From contig CAZYXZ010000004.1 of assembly GCA_964651395.1 (NCBI GenBank), positions 12,330 through 76,329 on the forward strand: DNA of 64,000 bases. Reading direction: 5' to 3'. Below are positions 49,225 to 57,202 of this stretch, in pieces. This DNA comes from CAZYXZ01 sp964651395 (GTDB lineage Bacteria > Actinomycetota > Actinomycetes > BP-191). A program made the position numbers and the translations under genes. Position 1 is the stretch's first letter, and every line of letters starts with the position of its first letter. Below the pieces are notes generated by a model that ran no database searches, was not told the origin of the DNA, and saw only the letters and a program-made list of their open reading frames with translations.

Positions 49225-50418
49225 GACCGTGACCCCCACCGGAGAGGTCGGGGTGAACACCACTGGGAGTTCTTCGGGGCCGGTGATGAAGCTGTTCATG
49301 CGGTTGGCCACCGGGCCGGGGTCCGCCAGGCGCAGGTCGGGCAGGCGCGTGAGCAGCCGCTCGACCATCACCACCAGCTCGAGCCGCGCGAGGCTGGCTC
49401 CCAGGCAGTAGTGCGGCCCCGAGCCGAAGGCGACGTGCTCGTTGGGCGAGCGGGTGGTGTCGAAGTGATCGGGGTCGGCGAAGTGCGTGGGGTCGAAGTT
49501 GGCGCCCTCGTAGAGCAGCAACGCCTGCTGCCCCGCCTTGAGCGAGGCGCCGAAGAACTCCGCGTCGCGCGTCAGCGTCCGGTTCATGTTCTTCACCGGC
49601 GACGCCCAGCGCAGCATCTCCTCGACCGCGCGGGGGATGCCGCTGTGGTCGGCGGACAGTGCCGCCCACTGGGCCGGCTCCCGCAGCAGCTGCGCGACAC
49701 CGCTGGCCAGCACGTGCCGCGTGGTCTCGTCACCGCCGATCAGCAGGAGCAGCAGCTCGTGGGCGAGCTCCAGGTCCTCCATCGGCTCACCGCCGGGCTC
49801 GGCCGTGACCAGTACGCCGATCAGGTCGTCGACCGGCTCCGCGCGCCGCGACGCGATCACCTTCATGGCGTAGCCGTAGTACTCCTGGAACGCCGTCATC
49901 GCGCGGTCCATCACCTCGTCGGTGAGCGCGCCTTGCGAGGCGACCATGTCGTCGGACCAGCGCAGCAGCGTGTCGCGGTCCTCGGGCAGCACCGCGAGCA
50001 GGTCGCCCACGACGATCAGCGGCAGCGGAGCCGCCACCGTCTCGACGAAGTCGGCGGCCCCCTTCTGGCAGATGTTGTCGAGGATCGCATCGCAGATGTC
50101 CTCGATCCGCTGCTGGCGGTCGGCCACGCGACGTGGCGTGAAGCCCCGGTTGATCAGCGCCCGCCGTGCCTTGTGCTCGGGGTCGTCCATGTTGATCATC
50201 GACGGCTGCCGGCCGGTGCGCGGGCGACTGCCCTCCGCGCTCGAGAACAGACCGGGGTCGCGCTCCGCCGCGAGCACCGCGTCGTAGGACGCGATGCCCC
50301 AGATCTCGTTCGCCTCGTCGTACCAGAGGCCGCCCTGGTCGCGGATCCACGCGTACGCCGGTCGCGCGTCCCCGGCGTAGAACGCCGCACTGAGCAGGTC
50401 GATGTCGGGTCGGCTCAT
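49222..50418 (-). CDS. Cytochrome P450
   Basis: 398 residues. I-helix LIGGDETTRHVLA, K-helix E-x2-R in EEMLRWASPVKNMNRT, heme loop FGSGPHYCLGASLARLEL. Soluble bacterial type, different from the two others in the window. The PVKNMNRTLTRD and DDPEHKARRALINRGFTPRR regions place it among actinobacterial lipid/steroid-type P450s only loosely. The ATG overlaps the stop of the SCO6745-type gene (ATGA), so they form an operon. Redox partners are not nearby. Confidence 0.9.
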   Translation of the reverse strand: MSRPDIDLLSAAFYAGDARPAYAWIRDQGGLWYDEANEIWGIASYDAVLAAERDPGLFSSAEGSRPRTGRQPSMINMDDPEHKARRALINRGFTPRRVADRQQRIEDICDAILDNICQKGAADFVETVAAPLPLIVVGDLLAVLPEDRDTLLRWSDDMVASQGALTDEVMDRAMTAFQEYYGYAMKVIASRRAEPVDDLIGVLVTAEPGGEPMEDLELAHELLLLLIGGDETTRHVLASGVAQLLREPAQWAALSADHSGIPRAVEEMLRWASPVKNMNRTLTRDAEFFGASLKAGQQALLLYEGANFDPTHFADPDHFDTTRSPNEHVAFGSGPHYCLGASLARLELVVMVERLLTRLPDLRLADPGPVANRMNSFITGPEELPVVFTPTSPVGVTV

Positions 50419-51275
50419 GAGCGCGGCAGTCCCATCGGGTTCGGGAACCCGAACGCCAGCGCGTTGGCGTTCAGGATCGTCTTGGCCAGCCGGTGCATCG
50501 CCATCTCGAGCGTGCGGCATCCCGCGTCGCCGAGCACCTCGTACGGCGGACGCGCCGTCTCGTCGGTCCGCTTGTCCACGTCCTCCACCACCGCCAGTCC
50601 GGCGGCGGTCAGCGCGTCTGCCGCGTCGATCCACCCGCGGGAGCGCAGCCGCTCCCCGGCGGCGTCCCACTCCTCGTCGGGCCATCCCCGGGCCGGGCGG
50701 ATGCTCTCGGCCGACGAGCGGCCGGCCGCGATGAGCAGCCAGTGCGCCTCGACCCCGTCGATGCCGGCGGCCGTGAGCGCCGCGACGTGCCCGTCGCCGC
50801 GGTGCTCGCGGAGCAGCGTCGCGGCATGCCACAACGCGAGGTGCGGGGGCTCCGGCCAGGCCAGCCCGGCGTTGGCGGCGAACAGCGGCCGACCCTCGGG
50901 GCGAGCCGCCTCGGCGGCCACGCGTGCGAGCTCCGCCCCCTCCGTGACGTACTTCCCGCCGACGCCGTCACCGAGCGAGCGACGCAGCGCCGCGTCGACG
51001 CCGGCCAGTCGCGCCGCGAGCACTCGCTCGGGCGTGGAGAAGCTCCAGGCGTCCGGGATCGCCCGCTCCACCATGGCCGGGTGGAAGTTGTAGAAGGTCG
51101 CGACGACGACGCCGGCGGGCACCGCGCCCATCGGCGCGGCCCGGGCCGCGAAGTAACCCATCCACCCGCCGCGCAGGCCCGCCGCATCGGTCTCGACCCG
51201 CAGCTCCGGCGAGAAGTAGACGACCGCGTGATAGGTCTCCAGCAGCCGCCACATCCGCCGGGCCAGCGTCTCCAT
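50415..51275 (-). CDS. SCO6745-family protein
   Basis: 286 residues, all-helical. RRMWRLLETYHAVVYFSPELR, GYFAARAAPMGAVPAGVVVATFYNFHPAMVERAIPDAW and the later PARGWPDEEWDAAGERLRSRGW match the actinobacterial SCO6745 family (SalK-like), which contains a winged-helix-like segment but has no proven function. The ATG at 51275 is leaderless, with TAGCAT six bases upstream. Coupled to the P450 gene downstream, so it may regulate or assist it (inference). Confidence 0.78.
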   Translation of the reverse strand: METLARRMWRLLETYHAVVYFSPELRVETDAAGLRGGWMGYFAARAAPMGAVPAGVVVATFYNFHPAMVERAIPDAWSFSTPERVLAARLAGVDAALRRSLGDGVGGKYVTEGAELARVAAEAARPEGRPLFAANAGLAWPEPPHLALWHAATLLREHRGDGHVAALTAAGIDGVEAHWLLIAAGRSSAESIRPARGWPDEEWDAAGERLRSRGWIDAADALTAAGLAVVEDVDKRTDETARPPYEVLGDAGCRTLEMAMHRLAKTILNANALAFGFPNPMGLPRS

Positions 51276-51281
51276 GAGCGG

Positions 51282-51287
51282 ATGCTA
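51282..51287 (-). promoter_or_regulatory. Leaderless -10 box for the SCO6745/P450 operon
   Basis: TAGCAT-CCGCTC-ATG on the minus strand, the same arrangement as the minus half of the symmetric promoter at 27105-27137. Confidence 0.55.
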
Positions 51288-51311
51288 GTGAAACTCTGAT
51301 ACACCGCACGG

Positions 51312-53507
51312 ATGGAAAAGCAGCCGAACGTCGTCGTGATCGTGCTGGATGACACGGGCTTCGCCCATCTCGGCTGCTTCGGCTCGGACATCGCGACGCC
51401 ATCCATCGACGCCATCGCCGGCAACGGCCTGCGCTACAACCGCTTCCACGTCACCGCGATGTGCTCCCCCACGCGGGCCAGCCTGCTGACCGGGCGCAAC
51501 AGCCACGCCGTCGGCGTCGGCTTCCTCGTCGACATCCCACTCGACTACCCCGGCTACAACTGCCACATCCCACCGAGCGCGGCGACGCTCCCCCGGGTCC
51601 TGAAGGACGCCGGCTACAGCACGATGGCCGTCGGCAAGTGGCATCTCACGCCGCGGTGGGAGCGCTCGGCCGCGGGCCCGTTCGACCGCTGGCCGCTCGG
51701 CTACGGCTTCGAGCGCTACTACGGCTTCCTCCAAGGCGACACCAACCACTGGGCGCCGAACCTGGTCGCTGACAACCACTACATCGACCTGCCCACTACT
51801 CCCGGTTACCACCTGACCGAGGACCTGGTGGACACGGCGATCCGCCAGGTGCTCGACCAGCAGCAGGCGGCGCCCGGCAAGCCGTGGTTCCTCTACCTCG
51901 CACTCGGGGCGACGCATGCGCCGCACCACGTCGCGGAGGAGTGGGTGGCGCCGTACGCCGGCCAGTTCGACCAGGGCTGGGACGTGTGGCGCGAGGAGAC
52001 GCTCATGCGCCAGTTCGAGCTCGGCGTCGTACCGGAGGGCACGGCACTGACGACGCGACCGGAGTGGATGGCCGGCTGGCACGAGGTGCCCGAGGAGGAG
52101 CGGCGGATGCACGCCCGGCAGCAGGAGGTCTTCGCCGGGTTCCTCACCCACACCGACGCGCAGATCGGCCGGCTGCTCGCCCACCTCGAGGACACCGGCC
52201 AGATCGACGACACGATCATCATGGTGCTGTCGGACAACGGCGCCAGTGCCGAAGGCGGCGTGCACGGCTCGGTCAACGAGCACCGGTTCACCAACCGGTT
52301 CGCCGAGACGCCCGAGCGCAACATCGCGGCCCTGGACGACTGGGGTGGGCCGAAGACCTACAACCACTACTCGTGGGGCTGGGCCTTGGCCGGCAACACG
52401 CCGCTCAAGCTCTGGAAGCGCTACACCTGGCTCGGCGGCGTCCGCACTCCGCTGATCGTCTGCTGGCCGCGCGCGATCAGCGACCGCGGTGCGGTGCGCG
52501 GCCAGTTCGCCCACGCCAACGACCTCATGCCGACGCTGCTCGAGGCCTGCGGGATAGAAGTCCCCGCTGTAGTCGACGGCGTCGAGCAGGCGCCGTTCGA
52601 CGGCAAGAGCCTGGTGCCCACGTTCGCCGACGAGGCGGCCGGCTCGAGGAGCACGCAGTACTTCGAGCTGCTCGGGTCCCGCTCGATCTGGCACGACGGG
52701 TGGAAGGCGACCACCGACCACGTGAGCCAGGGCGTCCTCGACGAGGACGAGCTGATGCTCGGCAGCCGCGACTTCGCGACCGACCACTGGGCGCTGTTCT
52801 GGCTGGCCGACGACTTCTCCGAGGCCAACGACGTGTCGGCCGACCACCCGTCGGTCGTCGAGGAGCTGCGCCAGCTCTGGGACTTCGAAGCCGAGCGCAA
52901 CCAGGTGCTTCCGTTGGAGGACGGGCTCGCGCAGCGCCTCTCGGCGTTCGTCTTCCCGAAGCACCCACCGCTCCAGCCGTCGGTCTTCCGACCGGGTGGC
53001 TCGGCCATCTGCGACGAGTCGGTGCCGATGCTGGCCGGCGGCTTCCGGCTCACCGCCGACGTCGACCTGGCGGAAGACACGACCGGCGTCATCTGCGCGC
53101 TCGGCGACTGGAACGGCGGCTACGCCCTCTACGCCCTCGTCGGCGAGCTGGTCTTCGCCATCTCGCTGGCCGGCGACCTGGTCCGCGTCGCGGGGCCGAT
53201 GCCGCCACCCGGCCGCGTGCACGTCGTCATCACCTATGTCCCGGACTTCGAAGCCGGTGGTGGCACCTACCACCTGGCGTACGGCGCGTGGCAGCTCGCG
53301 AGCGCGAGCACGACGACCCCGATCCCGCTCGCGTTCCAGCACGGAGGCACCGGGCTGACCATCGGCTACGACCGCGGCCTGCCGGTCACCGAGGACTACA
53401 CGCCGCCGTTCGCCTGGACCGGTGAGATCGCCGAGGTCCGGATCGAGGCAGGCGCCTTCCCGATCCCGACGACGACTGACGTCACCACGGCACTACACGC
53501 CGACTGA
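51312..53507 (+). CDS. Type I sulfatase (arylsulfatase)
   Basis: 731 residues, no signal peptide, so cytoplasmic. Metal Asp pair in VVVIVLDDTGFAHLG; formylglycine site MCSPTRASLLTGR (C-x-P-x-R, about residues 50-62); YSTMAVGKWHL, ATHAPHH and LSDNGASAEGG complete the alkaline-phosphatase-like active site. The C-terminal 170 residues add a beta-sandwich domain. It needs a formylglycine-generating enzyme encoded elsewhere. Removes sulfate from a sulfated alcohol or aryl compound; sterol sulfate is possible given the context, but this is inference. Ends in a stem-loop. Confidence 0.9.
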   Translation: MEKQPNVVVIVLDDTGFAHLGCFGSDIATPSIDAIAGNGLRYNRFHVTAMCSPTRASLLTGRNSHAVGVGFLVDIPLDYPGYNCHIPPSAATLPRVLKDAGYSTMAVGKWHLTPRWERSAAGPFDRWPLGYGFERYYGFLQGDTNHWAPNLVADNHYIDLPTTPGYHLTEDLVDTAIRQVLDQQQAAPGKPWFLYLALGATHAPHHVAEEWVAPYAGQFDQGWDVWREETLMRQFELGVVPEGTALTTRPEWMAGWHEVPEEERRMHARQQEVFAGFLTHTDAQIGRLLAHLEDTGQIDDTIIMVLSDNGASAEGGVHGSVNEHRFTNRFAETPERNIAALDDWGGPKTYNHYSWGWALAGNTPLKLWKRYTWLGGVRTPLIVCWPRAISDRGAVRGQFAHANDLMPTLLEACGIEVPAVVDGVEQAPFDGKSLVPTFADEAAGSRSTQYFELLGSRSIWHDGWKATTDHVSQGVLDEDELMLGSRDFATDHWALFWLADDFSEANDVSADHPSVVEELRQLWDFEAERNQVLPLEDGLAQRLSAFVFPKHPPLQPSVFRPGGSAICDESVPMLAGGFRLTADVDLAEDTTGVICALGDWNGGYALYALVGELVFAISLAGDLVRVAGPMPPPGRVHVVITYVPDFEAGGGTYHLAYGAWQLASASTTTPIPLAFQHGGTGLTIGYDRGLPVTEDYTPPFAWTGEIAEVRIEAGAFPIPTTTDVTTALHAD

Positions 53508-53524
53508 CGGGGTAAGCCCGTCAG
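53504..53524 (+). terminator. Stem-loop at the end of the sulfatase gene
   Basis: CTGACGGG (53504-53511), loop GTAAG, CCCGTCAG (53517-53524). It contains the TGA stop. There is no T run, so termination is uncertain. The CTGAC/GTCAG ends recall the five operator sites, but the spacing is 11 and not 5. Confidence 0.45.
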
Positions 53525-53554
53525 GACTCTGCTCACCGACAAGAGGAGCTGCAC

Positions 53555-54364
53555 GTGTCCCAGAACCGTCGTACGCCGCTCATCCCGCTGCTGGCCGCCA
53601 TGACCATCGGCGCCGCGCTGCTCATCCCGACCGCAGCCGGCGCCGCCCCCGGCAGCTTCTCCAGCGGCAACTCCACGCCCGCACTGACCGCGTCGCACAG
53701 CACCGGCACCGCCTCGGCGGTCCGCGCGGTCACCAACGGCACGGGGAGCGCGGCGACGCTCTACGCGCAGCAGTTCTCGCCGGGCAACAAGTCCAATGCG
53801 TTCTACGCCAAGACCTACGTGACGTCCGGCGAGCACTACGGCGTCTGGGGCGTCGACGGCTCCCCCGAAGGCGCCGGTGTGCGTGGTGAGTCCTACAACG
53901 AGGACGGCCTCGGCGTCCTCGGCGTGGGTACCTTCGGCGTCTACGGCGCCGGCGACTTCATCGGTGTCGAGGGCGACAGCGGCGGCGTGCCGGGCGACGG
54001 CACCTTCGGCCTGTTCTCCGACCAGGACGCCTTCGTCAGCGGCCAGCTGCTGACCACCCAGACCAACGGCGCAGGCGACCTCGCCGGCCGCTGCACCGTC
54101 CCGGCCAACACCACTGCCGTGACGTGCACCTACCCGCACTCGTTCCCGGCCGGTGTCACGCCGATCGTCGTCGTGACGCAGAGCTCGCCGGCCAGCCCGG
54201 TGTCGGCCTTCACGGCCGTCAGCCCGGTCCTCAACGCGTCCTCGCGCACCACCGGCTTCGCGCTGTCGCTCTCTGCACAGCAGGGCATCGCGGTGACCTA
54301 CAACTACCTGGTGGTCGGCGCGTACCCGGGCTCGGTGGCGAGCGCCGCCAGCGCCCACCGCTAA
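53555..54364 (+). CDS. Secreted Gly/Val-repeat protein of unknown function
   Basis: 269 residues, GTG with AAGAGGAG upstream. Signal peptide ending near TAAGAAPG. Residues about 90-150 carry a run of short repeats of the G-V-x-G type (GVWGVDG, GVRGES, GLGVLGVG, FGVYGAG, FIGVEGDS), suggestive of a stacked beta-solenoid. A C-terminal beta domain follows, with two cysteines (GRCTVPAN, AVTCTYP) and the VTYNYLVVG end. No enzyme motif. Similar repeat proteins occur as surface proteins in actinobacteria. It is followed by the DUF6351 gene. Confidence 0.65.
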   Translation: MSQNRRTPLIPLLAAMTIGAALLIPTAAGAAPGSFSSGNSTPALTASHSTGTASAVRAVTNGTGSAATLYAQQFSPGNKSNAFYAKTYVTSGEHYGVWGVDGSPEGAGVRGESYNEDGLGVLGVGTFGVYGAGDFIGVEGDSGGVPGDGTFGLFSDQDAFVSGQLLTTQTNGAGDLAGRCTVPANTTAVTCTYPHSFPAGVTPIVVVTQSSPASPVSAFTAVSPVLNASSRTTGFALSLSAQQGIAVTYNYLVVGAYPGSVASAASAHR

Positions 54365-54389
54365 GAGGTCCCGGGGGCGGAGGCGGCGA

Positions 54390-56537
54390 ATGGTCAGCCC
54401 CATGCTGACTCGCCTCCGCCCCCAGCTCCTCCGCCGCGCCGCGCTCGGCGCGGCTGCGCTCATGACGCTCGGCATCGTCGTTCCGGCCTCGGCCGCGCCG
54501 GTCGGCCGCCAGCTCGACATCGAGGTGCTGTCCAACCGCGCCGACCTGATCTCCGGCGGGGAAGCGCTCGTGGCGGTCGGCCTGCCGCCGTTCATCCGGT
54601 CGCAGACCGTGCGGGTCACCCTCAACGGCCGCGACATCACCAGCCAGTTCGCCCGCCGTCCCAACGGCCGGTACGCCGCTCTGGTCACCGGTCTGCGCAA
54701 CGGCCGCAACCAGCTGGTCGCCCGGGCGAGCGGCGCGCGGGGCGCGACGATCACGATCACCAACCACCCCATCGGCGGCCCGGTCTTCGCGGGCCCGCAG
54801 ATCCAGCCCTGGGTCTGCCAGGACACCGCCGTCGACGCGCAGTGCAACGAGCCGACCACCTACGAGTACGTCTACCGCGACGTGGTCCGCAACGGCTTCG
54901 AGCCGTACGACCCGGAGGCCCCTCCGGCCGACGAGCTGATCGCCGAGACGACCACCGACCACGGCAAGACCGTGAAGTACATCGTGCGCACCGAGACCGG
55001 CTACCTCGCGCGCGATCAGTACCAGATCTCGGTGCTCTGGGACCCGGAGCAGCGCTGGGCGCCGTGGGCGCCGCAGGGCCAGTGGAACCACAAGCTGCTG
55101 ATCACACACGGCGCGAGCTGTGGCAACGACCACACCACCGGAACGGCGCCGGACACCCTCGACCACGCCGGCCTCTCCCGCGGCTTCGTGGTGATGTCGA
55201 CCGCCGCGAACAACGCCGGGCACAACTGCAACATCGTCACCGAGGCCGAGTCGATGGTGATGGCCAAGGAGAAGGTGGTCGAGGGCTACGGCGAGATCCG
55301 GTACACCATCGGCACCGGCTGTTCCGGCGGCTCGCTCGTGCAGCAGCAGGTGGCCAACGCCTACCCCGGCCTCTACCAGGGGATCCTGCCGCAGTGCTCC
55401 TTCCCGGACGCGTGGAGCACCGGTCAGCAGCTCGAGGACTACGTCCTGCTGCGCAACTACCACGAGCATCCCGATCGGTGGGGCCTGGGCACCGTGTGGA
55501 CGCCCGCGTCCATCGCTGCTGTGGAGGGCCATCCCAACCACCTGAACTCCATCGAGCTGTCGACGCTCTACGGACCGCTCCCCGACCCGGCCGCGCCGTG
55601 CGCGGGCGTCACCGACGAACAGCGCTGGTCGGAGAGCAACCCCAAGGGCGTGCGCTGCTCGATGCAGGACTTCATGGTCAACGTCTTCGGCCGGCGCCGC
55701 TCCGACGGCTACGCCGGCCGCCCGTACGACAACGTCGGGGTGCTCTACGGCCTGGAAGCCCTGATGAACGGCGCCATCCTGCCGACCGACTTCGTCGACC
55801 TCAACGTCAAGGTCGGCTCGCACGACATCAACTACAAGTGGCAGCCGCAGCGCGTCGCCGCCGACCGGCCGGCGCTGGCCTACGGCTACCAGAGCGGCGC
55901 GTTCAACGAGGCGAACCACCTCGACCAGGTTGCCATCATCGATCTGCGCGGTCCGGACCCCGGCGCGTTCCACGACGCCTACCGCACCTATGCGCTGCGC
56001 GCCCGGCTCGACCGGGAGCACGGCACGCACGCCAACCACGTCGTGTGGAGCGGACCGATCCCGCTGGTCGGCGACGGCCAGGCCACGACGCTCGGCCTGG
56101 TCGCCATGGACCGCTGGCTCGAGGCGGTCGAGCGCGACCGGCGCAACATCCCGCTGGCCCGCAAGATCATCCTCGACAAGCCGGCCGACATCGTCGACCA
56201 GTGCAGCACCGGCCTCGGCCAGGTCATCCCCGTCGAGGGACAGCGGGTCTGCAACACCCTCGTGCAGAGCTACACGACGCCCCGCATGGTGGCCGGCTCG
56301 CCGATCACGACCGACATCACCAAGTGCCAGCTGCGGCCGCTCGTCCCGTCGCTGTTCTACCCCGTGCAGTTCCTCGACTCGGAGTGGGACGCGCTCCGCA
56401 AGGTCTTCCCGACCGGGGTGTGCGACTACAGCAAGCGCGGCGTCGACCAGCAGGGCACGCGCGCCTGGCAGACGTACGAGCGGGGTCCCGGCACCGGCCG
56501 CCCGCTCGGACCGCCGCCGCGGAGCAGCCGCATCTAG
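54390..56537 (+). CDS. Exported DUF6351-type alpha/beta-hydrolase-like protein
   Basis: 715 residues from ATG 54390 (GGAGG six bases upstream). Basic start and signal peptide ending near SASAAP. Beta-rich N-terminal domain to about residue 130, then a hydrolase-like core: LITHGASCGND, FVVMSTAANNAG, nucleophile elbow IGTGCSGGSLVQQQVAN (Ser in GCSGGS), and a late GTHANHVVWSGP that could supply the His. Many cysteines. This matches my recollection of the DUF6351 family of large secreted hydrolases of unknown substrate; a polymer or ester substrate is plausible. Confidence 0.78.
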   Translation: MVSPMLTRLRPQLLRRAALGAAALMTLGIVVPASAAPVGRQLDIEVLSNRADLISGGEALVAVGLPPFIRSQTVRVTLNGRDITSQFARRPNGRYAALVTGLRNGRNQLVARASGARGATITITNHPIGGPVFAGPQIQPWVCQDTAVDAQCNEPTTYEYVYRDVVRNGFEPYDPEAPPADELIAETTTDHGKTVKYIVRTETGYLARDQYQISVLWDPEQRWAPWAPQGQWNHKLLITHGASCGNDHTTGTAPDTLDHAGLSRGFVVMSTAANNAGHNCNIVTEAESMVMAKEKVVEGYGEIRYTIGTGCSGGSLVQQQVANAYPGLYQGILPQCSFPDAWSTGQQLEDYVLLRNYHEHPDRWGLGTVWTPASIAAVEGHPNHLNSIELSTLYGPLPDPAAPCAGVTDEQRWSESNPKGVRCSMQDFMVNVFGRRRSDGYAGRPYDNVGVLYGLEALMNGAILPTDFVDLNVKVGSHDINYKWQPQRVAADRPALAYGYQSGAFNEANHLDQVAIIDLRGPDPGAFHDAYRTYALRARLDREHGTHANHVVWSGPIPLVGDGQATTLGLVAMDRWLEAVERDRRNIPLARKIILDKPADIVDQCSTGLGQVIPVEGQRVCNTLVQSYTTPRMVAGSPITTDITKCQLRPLVPSLFYPVQFLDSEWDALRKVFPTGVCDYSKRGVDQQGTRAWQTYERGPGTGRPLGPPPRSSRI

Positions 56538-56547
56538 GGCGCGGTCC

Positions 56548-56553
56548 TAGGAT
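56548..56553 (+). promoter_or_regulatory. Leaderless -10 box for the MBL/LuxR operon
   Basis: TAGGAT, seven bases before ATG 56561. Confidence 0.5.
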
Positions 56554-56560
56554 CGGCCGT

Positions 56561-57202
56561 ATGGAGTCCGTCGCCCGGGACGTGTACCTGATCCGTGCGC
56601 GTCCGCGGCACGGCGTCAACGCGTACCTGGTCGGCGACGTCCTCGTCGACTCGCGCACCCGTCCCGCACGGCGGGGTCTGCTCCGCCAGCTCAAGGACTC
56701 CGACCTGAGCGCGCACGTCCTCACCCATGCGCACCCCGACCACTTCGGCGCGAGCCACGAGGTGTGCGAGACCTTCGACGTGCCGCTCTGGGCGAGCGAG
56801 CGGGACGCCCATGCGGTCGAGACGGCCCAGCCCGAGCTCCCCGACCTCGGTCTGGTCACCAAGCTGCTGCGCGCGACCACGCCGATGCCGAAGCCGCACC
56901 CGGTCGCCCGGCGGCTCAAGGAGGGCGACGAGGTCGGCGAGTTCACGGTGCTCGACGTGCCCGGTCACACGCAGGGCGAGATCGCGCTCTGGCGCGAGTC
57001 GGACGGCACGCTGATCGCCGGCGACGTGTTCTGGAACATGCCGAACCTGCGACCGCCGCCGCGCATGATGACCACCGACCCGGCGGCCAACCGCACGTCG
57101 ATGCGCCGGCTCGCCGCGCTGCGGCCGGCCACCGTGCTCTTCGGGCATGGACCCCCGCTGCGCGACCCCGACCGTCTCTCGAGAATCGTCGAAGCAACAT
57201 GA
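56561..57202 (+). CDS. Metallo-beta-lactamase-fold hydrolase
   Basis: 213 residues. Metal motif VLTHAHPDHFGASHEV (HxHxDH), then VPGHTQGEIALW, GTLIAGDVFWN (metal Asp) and VLFGHGPPL (last His). Short glyoxalase II/QuinQ-like type; likely a thioesterase, lactonase or general hydrolase. Cytoplasmic. Its stop overlaps the start of the LuxR-type regulator (ATGA at 57199-57202), so the hydrolase and regulator are made together, which suggests the hydrolase clears or makes a signal or substrate for it (inference). Confidence 0.85.
   Translation: MESVARDVYLIRARPRHGVNAYLVGDVLVDSRTRPARRGLLRQLKDSDLSAHVLTHAHPDHFGASHEVCETFDVPLWASERDAHAVETAQPELPDLGLVTKLLRATTPMPKPHPVARRLKEGDEVGEFTVLDVPGHTQGEIALWRESDGTLIAGDVFWNMPNLRPPPRMMTTDPAANRTSMRRLAALRPATVLFGHGPPLRDPDRLSRIVEAT

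Noticed and set aside
53504..53524. A sixth copy of the CTGAC/GTCAG operator
   Set aside because: The half-sites are 11 bases apart and not 5, and the arms extend to a hairpin containing the sulfatase stop, so a terminator-like stem-loop is more likely.
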